A DNA stretch of 64,000 bases. It comes from Motilimonas eburnea (lineage in GTDB: Bacteria > Pseudomonadota > Gammaproteobacteria > Enterobacterales > CBDFNC01). The stretch is taken from assembly GCF_021295345.1 (NCBI RefSeq), contig NZ_JAIMJB010000003.1, forward strand, positions 1-64,000. Reading direction: 5' to 3'. The notes beneath the pieces are model-generated. The model worked only from the letters and a program-made list of their open reading frames with translations. It made no database searches and was not told the origin of the DNA. Both the position numbers and the translations under genes were made by a program. Shown piece by piece: positions 32,068 to 40,794 of this stretch (its first letter is position 1; every line of letters starts with the position of its first letter).

Positions 32068-32107
32068 AAGGTCGCGACTCTTTATACGGCAGCTGAGCTA
32101 GTACCGC
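32068..32107 (-). pseudogene. tRNA-Gly 5'-half remnant F
   Basis: 40-nt remnant, the first element after the promoter and 76 bp upstream of remnant E. It would form the leader of the precursor. Confidence 0.83.
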
Positions 32108-32162
32108 TTCATCGTAATCAAACCACACCAATACAGTAGTGCCATTTGCCTACGGGAAGCGA

Positions 32163-32190
32163 ATTATAGGGAGCTTTCGTTTCAATGCAA
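32163..32190 (-). promoter_or_regulatory. Promoter of the tRNA-Gly array
   Basis: Minus strand TTGCAT (32190-32185), 16-bp spacer, perfect TATAAT (32168-32163), then a GC-rich discriminator (TCGCTTCCC). The block CTCCCTATAAT and the preceding AAACGAA are shared with the rRNA promoter at 458-485. Confidence 0.88.
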
Positions 32191-32238
32191 GTCTTTTTTC
32201 AATTCTTGAATCGTTTGCTTATAAAACCAGCGAAGTGG

Positions 32239-32784
32239 TTAAAAAGTGAAAAAGTGTTGCTTATAGTGAACCAATTCGCCAATGGATTCACGAATATCAT
32301 CCAATGCTAAATGAGTACCTTGTTTCTTAAACGCTTTAACCATATCAGGCGCCCAGCGGCGGCCAAGCTCTTTGATGGTACTCACATCAATATTGCGATA
32401 ATGGAAATAGGCTTCCAGCTCGGCCATGTGCTTCACCATAAAGCGGCGATCTTGGCCGATACTGTTTCCACACATAGGCGATGCCCCTGCCGGCACCCAC
32501 TGCTTAAGGAAATCAAGCGTCATGGCGACGGCGTCAGCTTCCGAATATTGGCTTTCTTGAACCCGCTTCACTAAGCCCGAGTTAGTATGAGTGTTGGTAC
32601 ACCAATCATCCATTTTGTCCAATTCGGTTTGGGGTTGGTGGATTGCGATCACTGGGCCTTCGGCCAAAATATTAAGTTCACTGTCCGTGACAATAGCAGC
32701 AATTTCAATCACCTTGTGTTGCTCTGGATCCAAGCCGGTCATTTCCATGTCTACCCACACAAGATTGTTTTCATTTATGCTCAT
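32239..32784 (-). CDS. orn: Oligoribonuclease Orn
   Basis: DEDDh 3'-5' exoribonuclease that degrades di- and short oligoribonucleotides, including pGpG from c-di-GMP breakdown. The 181-residue protein shows the motifs [12 protein letters not shown] (first Asp and Glu), the central Asp block and [11 protein letters not shown] near the C-terminus. It is divergent from rsgA, the standard gammaproteobacterial order. Relevant here because two diguanylate cyclases lie downstream. Confidence 0.97.
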   Translation of the reverse strand: MSINENNLVWVDMEMTGLDPEQHKVIEIAAIVTDSELNILAEGPVIAIHQPQTELDKMDDWCTNTHTNSGLVKRVQESQYSEADAVAMTLDFLKQWVPAGASPMCGNSIGQDRRFMVKHMAELEAYFHYRNIDVSTIKELGRRWAPDMVKAFKKQGTHLALDDIRESIGELVHYKQHFFTF

Positions 32785-32871
32785 TATTGTCTACCTGTTT
32801 AATTGCAGTAATTTAATCATAATAGCTGTATCATACGCTGTTTAAGATTTGAGACAAAGTAAAGGTATCAA

Positions 32872-33906
32872 GTGGCCAAAAAAAAGCGCTTAAGCAATAA
32901 CCAAACTCGGCGAGTCAGAGCAAACCAAGCCAAGCGATTAAAAACAACCGCCACCGAGCAGTTAGACGAATCCTTGTTTGGCCAACCGATTCAAGGGGTG
33001 GTTGTCAGCCGCTTTGGCCAACACGCAGATATTGAAGATGAGCATGGCCAAATTCAACGCTGTAACTTAAGGCGTTCAATTAAGTCTTTGGTCGCCGGTG
33101 ATAACGTCGTTTGGCGCCCCAGCACAGTGCAAGATCAAGGCATCATAGAAGCGGTGCATCCGCGTCAAAGTGTATTAACGCGACCAGATATGTATGATGG
33201 CATTAAGGCCATCGCCGCTAACATCGACCAGATCATTATTGTATCGGCCGTGCTGCCTGAATTTTCCACTAACATTATCGATCGCTATTTAGTCGCGTGT
33301 GAAGAAACCGGTATCGACCCCGTTATCTTGCTTAACAAGGTCGACCTACTTGACCAAGAGGCGTTCGCCGAGCTCGACACCAGACTGCAAATCTATCGCG
33401 ATTTAGGCTATCAAGTCTTCATCAGTTCAGCCCAAGATGGTAACGGCTTAGGAGCCATTCAAGAGCTATTAAAAGACAAAACATCGATTTTTGTTGGTCA
33501 ATCTGGCGTGGGTAAGTCTTCTTTAGTCAATGCCTTGATGCCACAAGTAGAGGCGACGACAGGGGAAGTATCGGAAAACTCAGGGCTCGGCCAGCACACC
33601 ACAACAACCGCGCGCCTCTATCACTTTCCTCACGGTGGCGATTTAATTGACAGCCCGGGGATACGTGAATTTGCACTATGGCATTTAGAGCCCGAACAAA
33701 TATTCGATGGTTTTGTTGAGTTACGCGCCTTAACTGGCGCTTGTAAATTTCGTGATTGTAAACACAAATCAGACCCCGGCTGCGCCATTGTTGAAGCGGT
33801 AGAAAATGGTAAGATCCACCCATTAAGGTATCAAAGCTACCTTCGTATCACCGATGCCATGGCAGAAAACAAACCAACTCGGGTGATCCCTGAGCATAAA
33901 CGTTAA
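32872..33906 (+). CDS. rsgA: Small-subunit assembly GTPase RsgA
   Basis: Circularly permuted GTPase that tests late 30S assembly. The 344-residue protein uses a GTG start at 32872, with AAGG 8 bases upstream. A Lys/Arg-rich N-terminus and an OB fold precede the permuted G motifs: LNKVDLL (G4), [14 protein letters not shown] (G1) near 208, and [10 protein letters not shown] (G3). The C-terminal zinc site is seen as [14 protein letters not shown]. Confidence 0.96.
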   Translation: MAKKKRLSNNQTRRVRANQAKRLKTTATEQLDESLFGQPIQGVVVSRFGQHADIEDEHGQIQRCNLRRSIKSLVAGDNVVWRPSTVQDQGIIEAVHPRQSVLTRPDMYDGIKAIAANIDQIIIVSAVLPEFSTNIIDRYLVACEETGIDPVILLNKVDLLDQEAFAELDTRLQIYRDLGYQVFISSAQDGNGLGAIQELLKDKTSIFVGQSGVGKSSLVNALMPQVEATTGEVSENSGLGQHTTTTARLYHFPHGGDLIDSPGIREFALWHLEPEQIFDGFVELRALTGACKFRDCKHKSDPGCAIVEAVENGKIHPLRYQSYLRITDAMAENKPTRVIPEHKR

Positions 33907-33972
33907 TTAAACCGACTCGGCCGCCGCTTTCTAAGTCGCTGCGGCCAAGCGTTATTTATTTAGGAAAATTTC

Positions 33973-34824
33973 GTGTTAGATCAAATTAAAATCGCGGGCC
34001 AATACCTGCTCCCTAAACACCTTATTTCACGTCTATTGGGCAAATTAGCCAGCGCCGAAGCAGGTGGCCTAACCACGTTTTTGATTCGAACCTTCATTCG
34101 AAAATATCAAGTCAATATGGCAGAAGCGCGCTATAGCGATCCGACACATTACAAAACCTTCAATGACTTTTTCACTCGTGAATTACGCGAAGGCGCTCGC
34201 CCCATCATTGCCGAAGAAAACCAACTCGCCATGCCGGTTGATGGCAAAGTCAGCCAAGTAGGTCAGATCACTCAAGGCCGTATTTTTCAAGCGAAAGGCC
34301 ATGATTTCAGCGCGCGTGAATTACTCGGCGGCTTTGATCTTGATGTCGCCCCCTTCGATGAAGGCAGCTTTGCTAACATTTATCTTGCACCAAAAGACTA
34401 CCACCGCATTCACATGCCAGTTGCCGGCAAGCTAGAAAAAATGCTGTTTGTACCCGGCGACTTATTCTCGGTAAACCCTCTCACCGCCGAGAATATCCCG
34501 AACCTTTTTGCTCGCAACGAACGCGTTGTGGCGATTTTCTCGACCGAAAAAGGCCCGATGGCCATGGTATTAGTCGGTGCTACCATAGTGGCGAGCATCG
34601 AAACGGTTTGGGCCGGCACAGTTGCCCCCACCAACGGCAAGCAAGTGCAAGTCTGGGATTACAGCAATCAAGACATACGTTTAGAAAAAGGCCAAGAAAT
34701 GGGCCGCTTTAAGCTAGGTAGTACCATCGTCGCGCTATTTCCAAAGGACACGCTGGAATTTGCCGAAACCTTAACGCCAGGCGCCCCCACTCGCCTTGGT
34801 GAAGTGTTCGCAACTTACAAGTAA
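33973..34824 (+). CDS. psd: Phosphatidylserine decarboxylase proenzyme Psd
   Basis: Inner-membrane pyruvoyl enzyme making phosphatidylethanolamine from phosphatidylserine; 283 residues. The self-cleavage motif LGST is near residue 250 ([10 protein letters not shown]), where Ser becomes the pyruvoyl group. The catalytic [10 protein letters not shown] block is near 140. GTG start at 33973 with AGGAAAA upstream. It follows rsgA, as in E. coli. Confidence 0.96.
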   Translation: MLDQIKIAGQYLLPKHLISRLLGKLASAEAGGLTTFLIRTFIRKYQVNMAEARYSDPTHYKTFNDFFTRELREGARPIIAEENQLAMPVDGKVSQVGQITQGRIFQAKGHDFSARELLGGFDLDVAPFDEGSFANIYLAPKDYHRIHMPVAGKLEKMLFVPGDLFSVNPLTAENIPNLFARNERVVAIFSTEKGPMAMVLVGATIVASIETVWAGTVAPTNGKQVQVWDYSNQDIRLEKGQEMGRFKLGSTIVALFPKDTLEFAETLTPGAPTRLGEVFATYK

Positions 34825-34862
34825 TTGCCCTTTTTACTATCCGTAACATTTAAGGAAAACAC

Positions 34863-35738
34863 GTGCCCGCTAATGGCTTACTCTCGGTTCATATTGCTGT
34901 AGCCCTATTAGCTGGCACCGGCTTGTTTTCACAACTGGTGTCACTTCCGGCACTTGATATCACCTTTTATCGCTGCATGGTGGCATTCGCCTTACTCAGT
35001 CTCGTCCTTGCCATCACCAAGCAATCCTTTCGTTTACAGCACGCAGTGGATTATCTGATTGCCATTACCCTTGGCATCTTGGTCAGCACCCATTGGGTTA
35101 CCTATTTTTATGCCATGCAATGGTCAAGTGTGGCCGCCGGTATGATTGCGCTTTATACCTATCCGGTGATCACCGTATTGATTGAGCCCTTGCTATTACG
35201 TCAACTTCCCAAACTGCGCGATGTACTGTGCGCTCTCGTGGTGTTGGTGGGGATCATTATTATGCTGCCGATTAGCGAACCCCTAGGCGATGTGGGGTCA
35301 GGCATCTTACTCGGGGTGTTCTCTGCCATCTTATTTGCGGCGCGCAATCTGTTATACAAGTACAAATTTAGCCAGTATAGCGCCACCAAAACCATGTTTT
35401 ATCAAACCTTGGTCGGCGCATTATTATTGTTACCTTTAATGCCATGGCTATCAGACACAACGTCTTGGCAATGGCCAAGTGGTCATAATTTGGCGTTATT
35501 GTTGTTGCTCGGCACCTTGTTTACCGCTCTGCCCCACGCCTTACTCGTTAACGCGTTACGCTCCCTAAGCGCTTCAAGCGTAGCGCTGATTTCTTGTCTA
35601 CAACCCTTTTATGGCACCTTACTCGCTATCCTAGTGTTGTGGCAATGGCCCAGCTGGCAAACCATTTTGGGCGGGGCTCTGATCCTTAGTGGCGCCTGTT
35701 ATGAGACGTATAAAAGCCGAAAAATCTCGCCAAAATAA
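34863..35738 (+). CDS. EamA/DMT-family transporter
   Basis: A 291-residue inner-membrane protein with about ten hydrophobic segments in two repeated halves, the drug/metabolite transporter (EamA) layout. GTG start at 34863 with TAAGGAAAA upstream. It sits 38 bp after psd, between psd and the mscM-like gene, which are adjacent in E. coli. Substrate unknown. The last segment ends with a short positively charged tail (ETYKSRKISPK). Confidence 0.85.
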   Translation: MPANGLLSVHIAVALLAGTGLFSQLVSLPALDITFYRCMVAFALLSLVLAITKQSFRLQHAVDYLIAITLGILVSTHWVTYFYAMQWSSVAAGMIALYTYPVITVLIEPLLLRQLPKLRDVLCALVVLVGIIIMLPISEPLGDVGSGILLGVFSAILFAARNLLYKYKFSQYSATKTMFYQTLVGALLLLPLMPWLSDTTSWQWPSGHNLALLLLLGTLFTALPHALLVNALRSLSASSVALISCLQPFYGTLLAILVLWQWPSWQTILGGALILSGACYETYKSRKISPK

Positions 35739-35788
35739 ACAGATAGCTGTGCTAATATCAGTAGGTTAAATACTCAGAGGGCATTATC

Positions 35789-38700
35789 TTGAACCTTACT
35801 CACCTATTCTTTTGTTTTTTTTTCGCTCTGAGCTTTAGTGTCATTGCCAACGATGATGTCGTTCAAGACGACGATGTCGCGCAATTAGAAAACAAAATTT
35901 CACTCTTAAAAAGTGAACCAGAGTCGAGTGACAATCAAACCCTCATCGATACATATGAACAAACCATTGTTTTCTTAAACGAGTCCAAGCTACACAGTGA
36001 TCGAGCAAAACGTTATCAAACGTTAATGGATAACTTCCCCCAGCAATCAGCCCAACTTCAACAGCAAATTAAACAATATCAGAGCACCCCTTTTCCAGAT
36101 ACCAATCAATGGTCAAAAAAAGCGTTAGAAGAAGAGCTTGCCCTGCGTACTTCACAACTGCTCGCCTTACAGCAAACAAAGGAAGACAAAAAGCGATTAG
36201 TCAATGAAATAGAAAAACAAGTATCAGGCTTTCAGCAAACCATTGACAAATTAAGAAGCGAATTGGTTTCGTTACAGCATAAACTCGATATTCAATCCTT
36301 TGACACCGATAGCGACAAGGTATCACAAGCTAAGCTTGTGCTGACGCAAGTGAATGAGTCAGCCCTATCTAATCAAATATTGGCGCTTGAGCTGGAGCAA
36401 ATTAGTGCGGGTAATCGCTATGAAATCTATCGTCTGAATATCGACTTACTTGATAAACAAATCATTGACCTACAAAACTTTATCTATCACTTGCAGCAAG
36501 ACGTCAACGCACGCTTGAAGCAAGCCGCCGAATCAGCTATCGCCAGAGGTGAACGCTTGGCTCAGCAATCTGTTTCAAGTTCACCCTTATTCAATCAATT
36601 GCTCAAAGATAATCAAATCTATAGCGATAACTTAAATGCTCTCACCAAGCAACTTGATGAGTCACTTGAAGTCCAATCCAGTGTTGATCGTCAAATGGAT
36701 GAAATCAATACAGCGGTCGATAATATTCGCGAACAAGTAGAATGGTTAAAAGTCTCCAGTGCCTTTGGTGAACACTTAAGAACGCGCCTTAGCCAGCTTC
36801 CCAAAGCCCCACCATTAGAGGCAACCGAGCAAAATATCGTCTCCACTCGGCTAGCGAAGTATGACTACCAACAAGCCTTAGAAGGCTTGAATAACATATC
36901 TGTCGCTCAAAAACGTTACATAAAAGAAGCCGATCACACCTTTTCTGTCGCAGAGCAACAAGAAATCAGGGCCTTATTAGAAACCCGTAAACAACTATTA
37001 ACGCAGCTGCTTACCCTGTCTGAAAACTACATTTATGAGCAAGCTAAGCTTAAGGTCAGCTACAGCCAAATGACCGCAAAAATAGACCAGATACAGGACA
37101 TAGCAAACCAGTACCTATTCTGGATCCCCAATACTAAAGCCATCAGTACCAATCTATTTTCCGATACCTTGGTTGCAACCTCTTGGTTACTGAGTCAAAG
37201 TAATACGCAACAAATCCCACTCGCAATCAAGGACAAAATACACACAGACGGCATTGCTTATGCCATTGGTTTCATTGTTTTAATTTATTGTTGGATCTTC
37301 TCGAATCGTAACTTTCGCCATTACCTGAAAAACACCGCTGAACGGGTCGGTAAGGTCACACAAGATAAAATCAGCTATACCTTCAACAATGTCCTAGTTT
37401 CTATTTTGCTCGCCTTACCCGTTCCGGCGCTGCTGTTCAGCTTGGCTCACTTGCTATTAACCAGTTGGAAATACCCATTTGCGCAAAATCTCGGCTCAGC
37501 CTTAATCAATGTCTCACTGGGTTTATGGCTGTTTTTGATCATCAAAAACCTTGCCCGCCCTCATGGTTTGTTCATCGCCCACTTTAAATGGCAGGAACAA
37601 TTGGTTTTACAGCAATACCGCAAGTTTCGCGCCATGGTGATGCTTGCCTTGCCAGCCTTTGGCATTTACTCGTTTGCCAGCCATTACGAAGGTGAACCAA
37701 TTTATAACAGTCTTGGCTTGTTCGCTTTTATTACGCTCAACTGCGCATTAGCCATGTTCTATTGGCATGTGTATGTGGCTAAATTGCCACTGACGTATCG
37801 CAACACCAACCGCAAGAATCCTCATATTTTGCATCACGTCGTGATGCCGTTACTGATCGTGGTAAACATACTTAACTGTGTGATGGCTTTATCTGGCTAT
37901 TTTTATACCGCTAACGCCTTATTAAACCAGTTTCAGTTCTCTGTGTTTATTATGATGTTGTTTGTATTAACTTATTATTTAATACACCGCTGGATGTTCA
38001 TTCAAAAACGGCGTTTAGCCTTCGAGCGAGCAAAAGCCAGAAGAGCTGAAATACTGGCACAGCGTGAAAAAGAAGAGGAAGAGCCAGAAACGCGCGTAGA
38101 ACAATTTGATAATATTGAAGAGCCGGAAATCGATCTCGATACCATCAGTGCCCAATCCCTTGGCCTATTGCGTACGTTATTGTACTTATCCTACGCGTTA
38201 TTGATGATTTACCTATGGGCACAAGTCTATTCTGCTTTTTCATTTCTCGACAGTGTGACCGTTTGGAACTCGTCTTCCAGCCTCAATGGTAAAGACATTA
38301 TCGATCCTGTTACCTTGCAAGATCTCATCTTTGCCATCTTTAGTCTCTGGACCATGTTTGTCGTGGTTAAAAATTTATCCGGCGCATTAGAGCTGCTCAT
38401 ACTGCAACACATTGATTTCGCTCCCGGTACCGGTTTTGCTATCACGACCATAGCGAAATATTTAGTGATCATCATTGGCGTCACTGTAGGGTGTTCATTT
38501 ATGGGGATAGATTGGTCAAAAACCCAATGGCTGGCGGCCGCCCTCACGGTTGGCCTGGGCTTTGGTTTACAAGAGATTTTTGCCAATATCGTGTCGGGTT
38601 TAATGATCTTATTTGAAAAACCCATTCGCATTGGCGACACCGTCACGATCCGCGATCTAACAGGGACAGTGAGTAAAATAAAAACCCGAGCAACCACCTT

Positions 38701-39106
38701 AGTTGACTTTGATCGTAAGGAAATCATCGTTCCTAACAAGGCATTTATCACCGAGCAATTTATTAACTGGGAATTATCCGACCCTATCGTGCGGGTGATT
38801 ATTCATGTCGGCGTGACATTCGACTCCGATCCCGTTACCGTCACCAACACCTTGTTTAAAGCCATGGGCAGCTGCTCATTGGTGTTAGAGACACCACAAC
38901 CTCAAGCTTATTTTGTCGGTTACAGCAATGGCATCAAACAGTTTGAATGTCGCGTCTTTGTTAACGACAGTGACAACCTAATGCCCATTAAACATGAAGT
39001 TTACAGCGCGATTGATAAGACCTTTAAAGAAGCCAATATCATCATTAACAACCCTCAACTTGATATCAATATCAAGCGGGCCAGTAAAATTAGCCACACA
39101 AGGTAA
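35789..39106 (+). CDS. mscM: Large mechanosensitive channel, MscM/KefA-like
   Basis: Miniconductance mechanosensitive channel of the KefA (MscK/MscM) type, 1105 residues. A TTG start at 35789 follows AGAGG by 8 bp and gives a signal peptide ending near VIANDD. A long periplasmic coiled-coil region (about 20-480) follows, then many membrane segments. The C-terminal MscS core includes the pore helix region LGFGLQEIFANIVSGLMILFE and the beta domain (PIRIGDTVTI). It is downstream of psd as mscM is in E. coli, which supports the MscM assignment. Confidence 0.88.
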   Translation: MNLTHLFFCFFFALSFSVIANDDVVQDDDVAQLENKISLLKSEPESSDNQTLIDTYEQTIVFLNESKLHSDRAKRYQTLMDNFPQQSAQLQQQIKQYQSTPFPDTNQWSKKALEEELALRTSQLLALQQTKEDKKRLVNEIEKQVSGFQQTIDKLRSELVSLQHKLDIQSFDTDSDKVSQAKLVLTQVNESALSNQILALELEQISAGNRYEIYRLNIDLLDKQIIDLQNFIYHLQQDVNARLKQAAESAIARGERLAQQSVSSSPLFNQLLKDNQIYSDNLNALTKQLDESLEVQSSVDRQMDEINTAVDNIREQVEWLKVSSAFGEHLRTRLSQLPKAPPLEATEQNIVSTRLAKYDYQQALEGLNNISVAQKRYIKEADHTFSVAEQQEIRALLETRKQLLTQLLTLSENYIYEQAKLKVSYSQMTAKIDQIQDIANQYLFWIPNTKAISTNLFSDTLVATSWLLSQSNTQQIPLAIKDKIHTDGIAYAIGFIVLIYCWIFSNRNFRHYLKNTAERVGKVTQDKISYTFNNVLVSILLALPVPALLFSLAHLLLTSWKYPFAQNLGSALINVSLGLWLFLIIKNLARPHGLFIAHFKWQEQLVLQQYRKFRAMVMLALPAFGIYSFASHYEGEPIYNSLGLFAFITLNCALAMFYWHVYVAKLPLTYRNTNRKNPHILHHVVMPLLIVVNILNCVMALSGYFYTANALLNQFQFSVFIMMLFVLTYYLIHRWMFIQKRRLAFERAKARRAEILAQREKEEEEPETRVEQFDNIEEPEIDLDTISAQSLGLLRTLLYLSYALLMIYLWAQVYSAFSFLDSVTVWNSSSSLNGKDIIDPVTLQDLIFAIFSLWTMFVVVKNLSGALELLILQHIDFAPGTGFAITTIAKYLVIIIGVTVGCSFMGIDWSKTQWLAAALTVGLGFGLQEIFANIVSGLMILFEKPIRIGDTVTIRDLTGTVSKIKTRATTLVDFDRKEIIVPNKAFITEQFINWELSDPIVRVIIHVGVTFDSDPVTVTNTLFKAMGSCSLVLETPQPQAYFVGYSNGIKQFECRVFVNDSDNLMPIKHEVYSAIDKTFKEANIIINNPQLDINIKRASKISHTR

Positions 39107-39183
39107 AACTGTGCTCTAAAGCAAAGCAACGTGTCCCCATAAATTGTTAGAGTTATTTATCTATCCTCTTGTTGGCGATTAAA

Positions 39184-40596
39184 ATGAAACTAAAACAATG
39201 GTTTCCAATGCTGATTTGCTTTGCAATTCCTCTTGCCGTACTAGCCCTGCCCAGTCATGTGCTCCCCTTGCCGGACCTCACCCTAGTGCAGCATAGGATT
39301 ATTGCTATCTTTTTATTGGCCGCCTTACTCTGGGTATTTGAACCCGTCCCCGTATTTGCGACCTCTTTGCTTATTATTACCCTAGAAGTGGTGATGTTGT
39401 CCGATCAGGGGCTAGCTATCTTCGTGACGCAGCCCCCTGAGGTTAACCTTGGTCAGTTGCTCCCCTACCAAGATATTTTCGCCAGCTTTGCGTCTCCTAT
39501 CATCATCTTGTTTATGGGGGGATTTGCCTTAGCTATTGCCGCTTCTAAATACGATCTGGATATGAATCTTGCCCGCGTATTACTCAAGCCATTTGGTCAT
39601 CAAGTTAAATACGTGATGCTCGGCTTAATGCTTATCACGGCAGTCTTTTCCATGTTCATGAGCAACACGGCAACGACCGTCATGATGCTCGCCATCTTGG
39701 GCCCCATTATCGCATGTGCGCCCGAAAACGATCTCGGTTCCAAAGGCTTAGTGTTAGCCATTCCCATTGCCGCGAATACCGGTGGCATTGCAACCCCTAT
39801 TGGCACGCCACCTAATGCCATCGCGCTGCAATACCTACCTGAAGGTGCGGTCAGTTTTGCCCAATGGATGATGGTAGGATTGCCCTTTGTTTGTGTTCAG
39901 TTAGCCCTTGCTTGGTTTTTATTAGGTTATTTGTACCCTTCAAAAAACAAGAATATGGAATTAAAGCTAGCTGGAAAATTCTTACATTCACCTAAAGCCT
40001 GGGTGGTGTATGTTACGTTCGCCATGACAATCCTGATGTGGTTAACCACTCAGCTTCACGGCATGAATGCCTATGTGGTGGCGATTATTCCTCTGGCCGT
40101 TTTCACCCTAACGGGCGTCATTACCAAGCAAGATCTCAAACTGATTAACTGGGACGTACTCTGGCTAGTCGCCGGAGGGATTGCCATGGGCATGGCCCTC
40201 GATAAGAGCGGATTAGCCGTGAAATTAGCTCAAAGCCTTAACTTTGCTGACATGGGCGTATGGTTGGTCATTATCAGCCTGTCATTGACCTGCTATCTGA
40301 TGGCTAATTTTATGTCTAATACCGCGACGGCCAACTTACTCATGCCGATTGCTGCTGCCGTGGCCACCACCATGAGCAGTGGCGCAGCAGGCCAATCTGA
40401 GTTAGGCATCATTCCTGTGCTGGTCATTGTCGCTTTTTCATCTTCATTAGGCATGATCTTACCCGTCAGTACACCGCCCAACGCATTGGCTTATTCGACT
40501 GGGTTTATCGCCACCAATGACCTACTAAAAACGGGCCTAATCATAGGCACCAGTGGTTTAATCATTATGTACAGTGTGATGATGTTGTTAGTGTGA
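39184..40596 (+). CDS. DASS/SLC13-family anion:sodium symporter
   Basis: A 470-residue inner-membrane transporter with about 11-12 hydrophobic segments. The two Ser-Asn-Thr signatures of the DASS family are present (MSNTATT near 160 and MSNTATA near 380), each followed by a Thr/Pro-rich turn (GTPPNA and STPPNA). Likely substrates are dicarboxylates or sulfate; sequence alone does not decide. I use the ATG at 39184; TTG codons at 39169 and 39172 are also in frame and no Shine-Dalgarno site settles the start. Confidence 0.87.
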   Translation: MKLKQWFPMLICFAIPLAVLALPSHVLPLPDLTLVQHRIIAIFLLAALLWVFEPVPVFATSLLIITLEVVMLSDQGLAIFVTQPPEVNLGQLLPYQDIFASFASPIIILFMGGFALAIAASKYDLDMNLARVLLKPFGHQVKYVMLGLMLITAVFSMFMSNTATTVMMLAILGPIIACAPENDLGSKGLVLAIPIAANTGGIATPIGTPPNAIALQYLPEGAVSFAQWMMVGLPFVCVQLALAWFLLGYLYPSKNKNMELKLAGKFLHSPKAWVVYVTFAMTILMWLTTQLHGMNAYVVAIIPLAVFTLTGVITKQDLKLINWDVLWLVAGGIAMGMALDKSGLAVKLAQSLNFADMGVWLVIISLSLTCYLMANFMSNTATANLLMPIAAAVATTMSSGAAGQSELGIIPVLVIVAFSSSLGMILPVSTPPNALAYSTGFIATNDLLKTGLIIGTSGLIIMYSVMMLLV

Positions 40597-40794
40597 GCCC
40601 ATCGAGGTTATTAATTCTCGAGTAATCAAAGGTGTCTCCGATAAGCTTAGCCAAAAGCAGCGCTGGGCTTACCTAACATACCTAATCGGAGGTCTTTGCC
40701 GAGGATACAGTAAATGTAAAAACTACCACCTAGCTCAAGTAAAAGCATAATAACTGTTTATATAATAAAAAATATTCTGTTTTAGAAGGTGTCT

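Larger units (their letters stand above)
31217..32107 (-). repeat. Composite tRNA-Gly / tRNA-remnant array
   Basis: Read on the minus strand from the promoter, the order is remnant F, remnant E, tRNA4, remnant D, tRNA3, remnant C, tRNA2, remnants B and A, tRNA1. Every remnant-to-next-element step is exactly 76 bp. Every tRNA-to-remnant step is 119-120 bp. Spacers are also shared: the 44-nt tRNA 3' spacers and the 36-nt remnant spacers both end in a TTAGCTAATAATGAA-like block. This is a structured tandem amplification, not random duplication. Confidence 0.9.

Noticed and set aside
31217-32107. CRISPR-like array
   Set aside because: The regular repeats are tRNA genes and tRNA 5'-half copies with a promoter; there are no unique spacers and no cas genes.
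33920-33946. Hairpin between rsgA and psd as a terminator
   Set aside because: GGCCGC and GCGGCC can pair but the loop is large and there is no T-run; psd probably remains in the same transcript.
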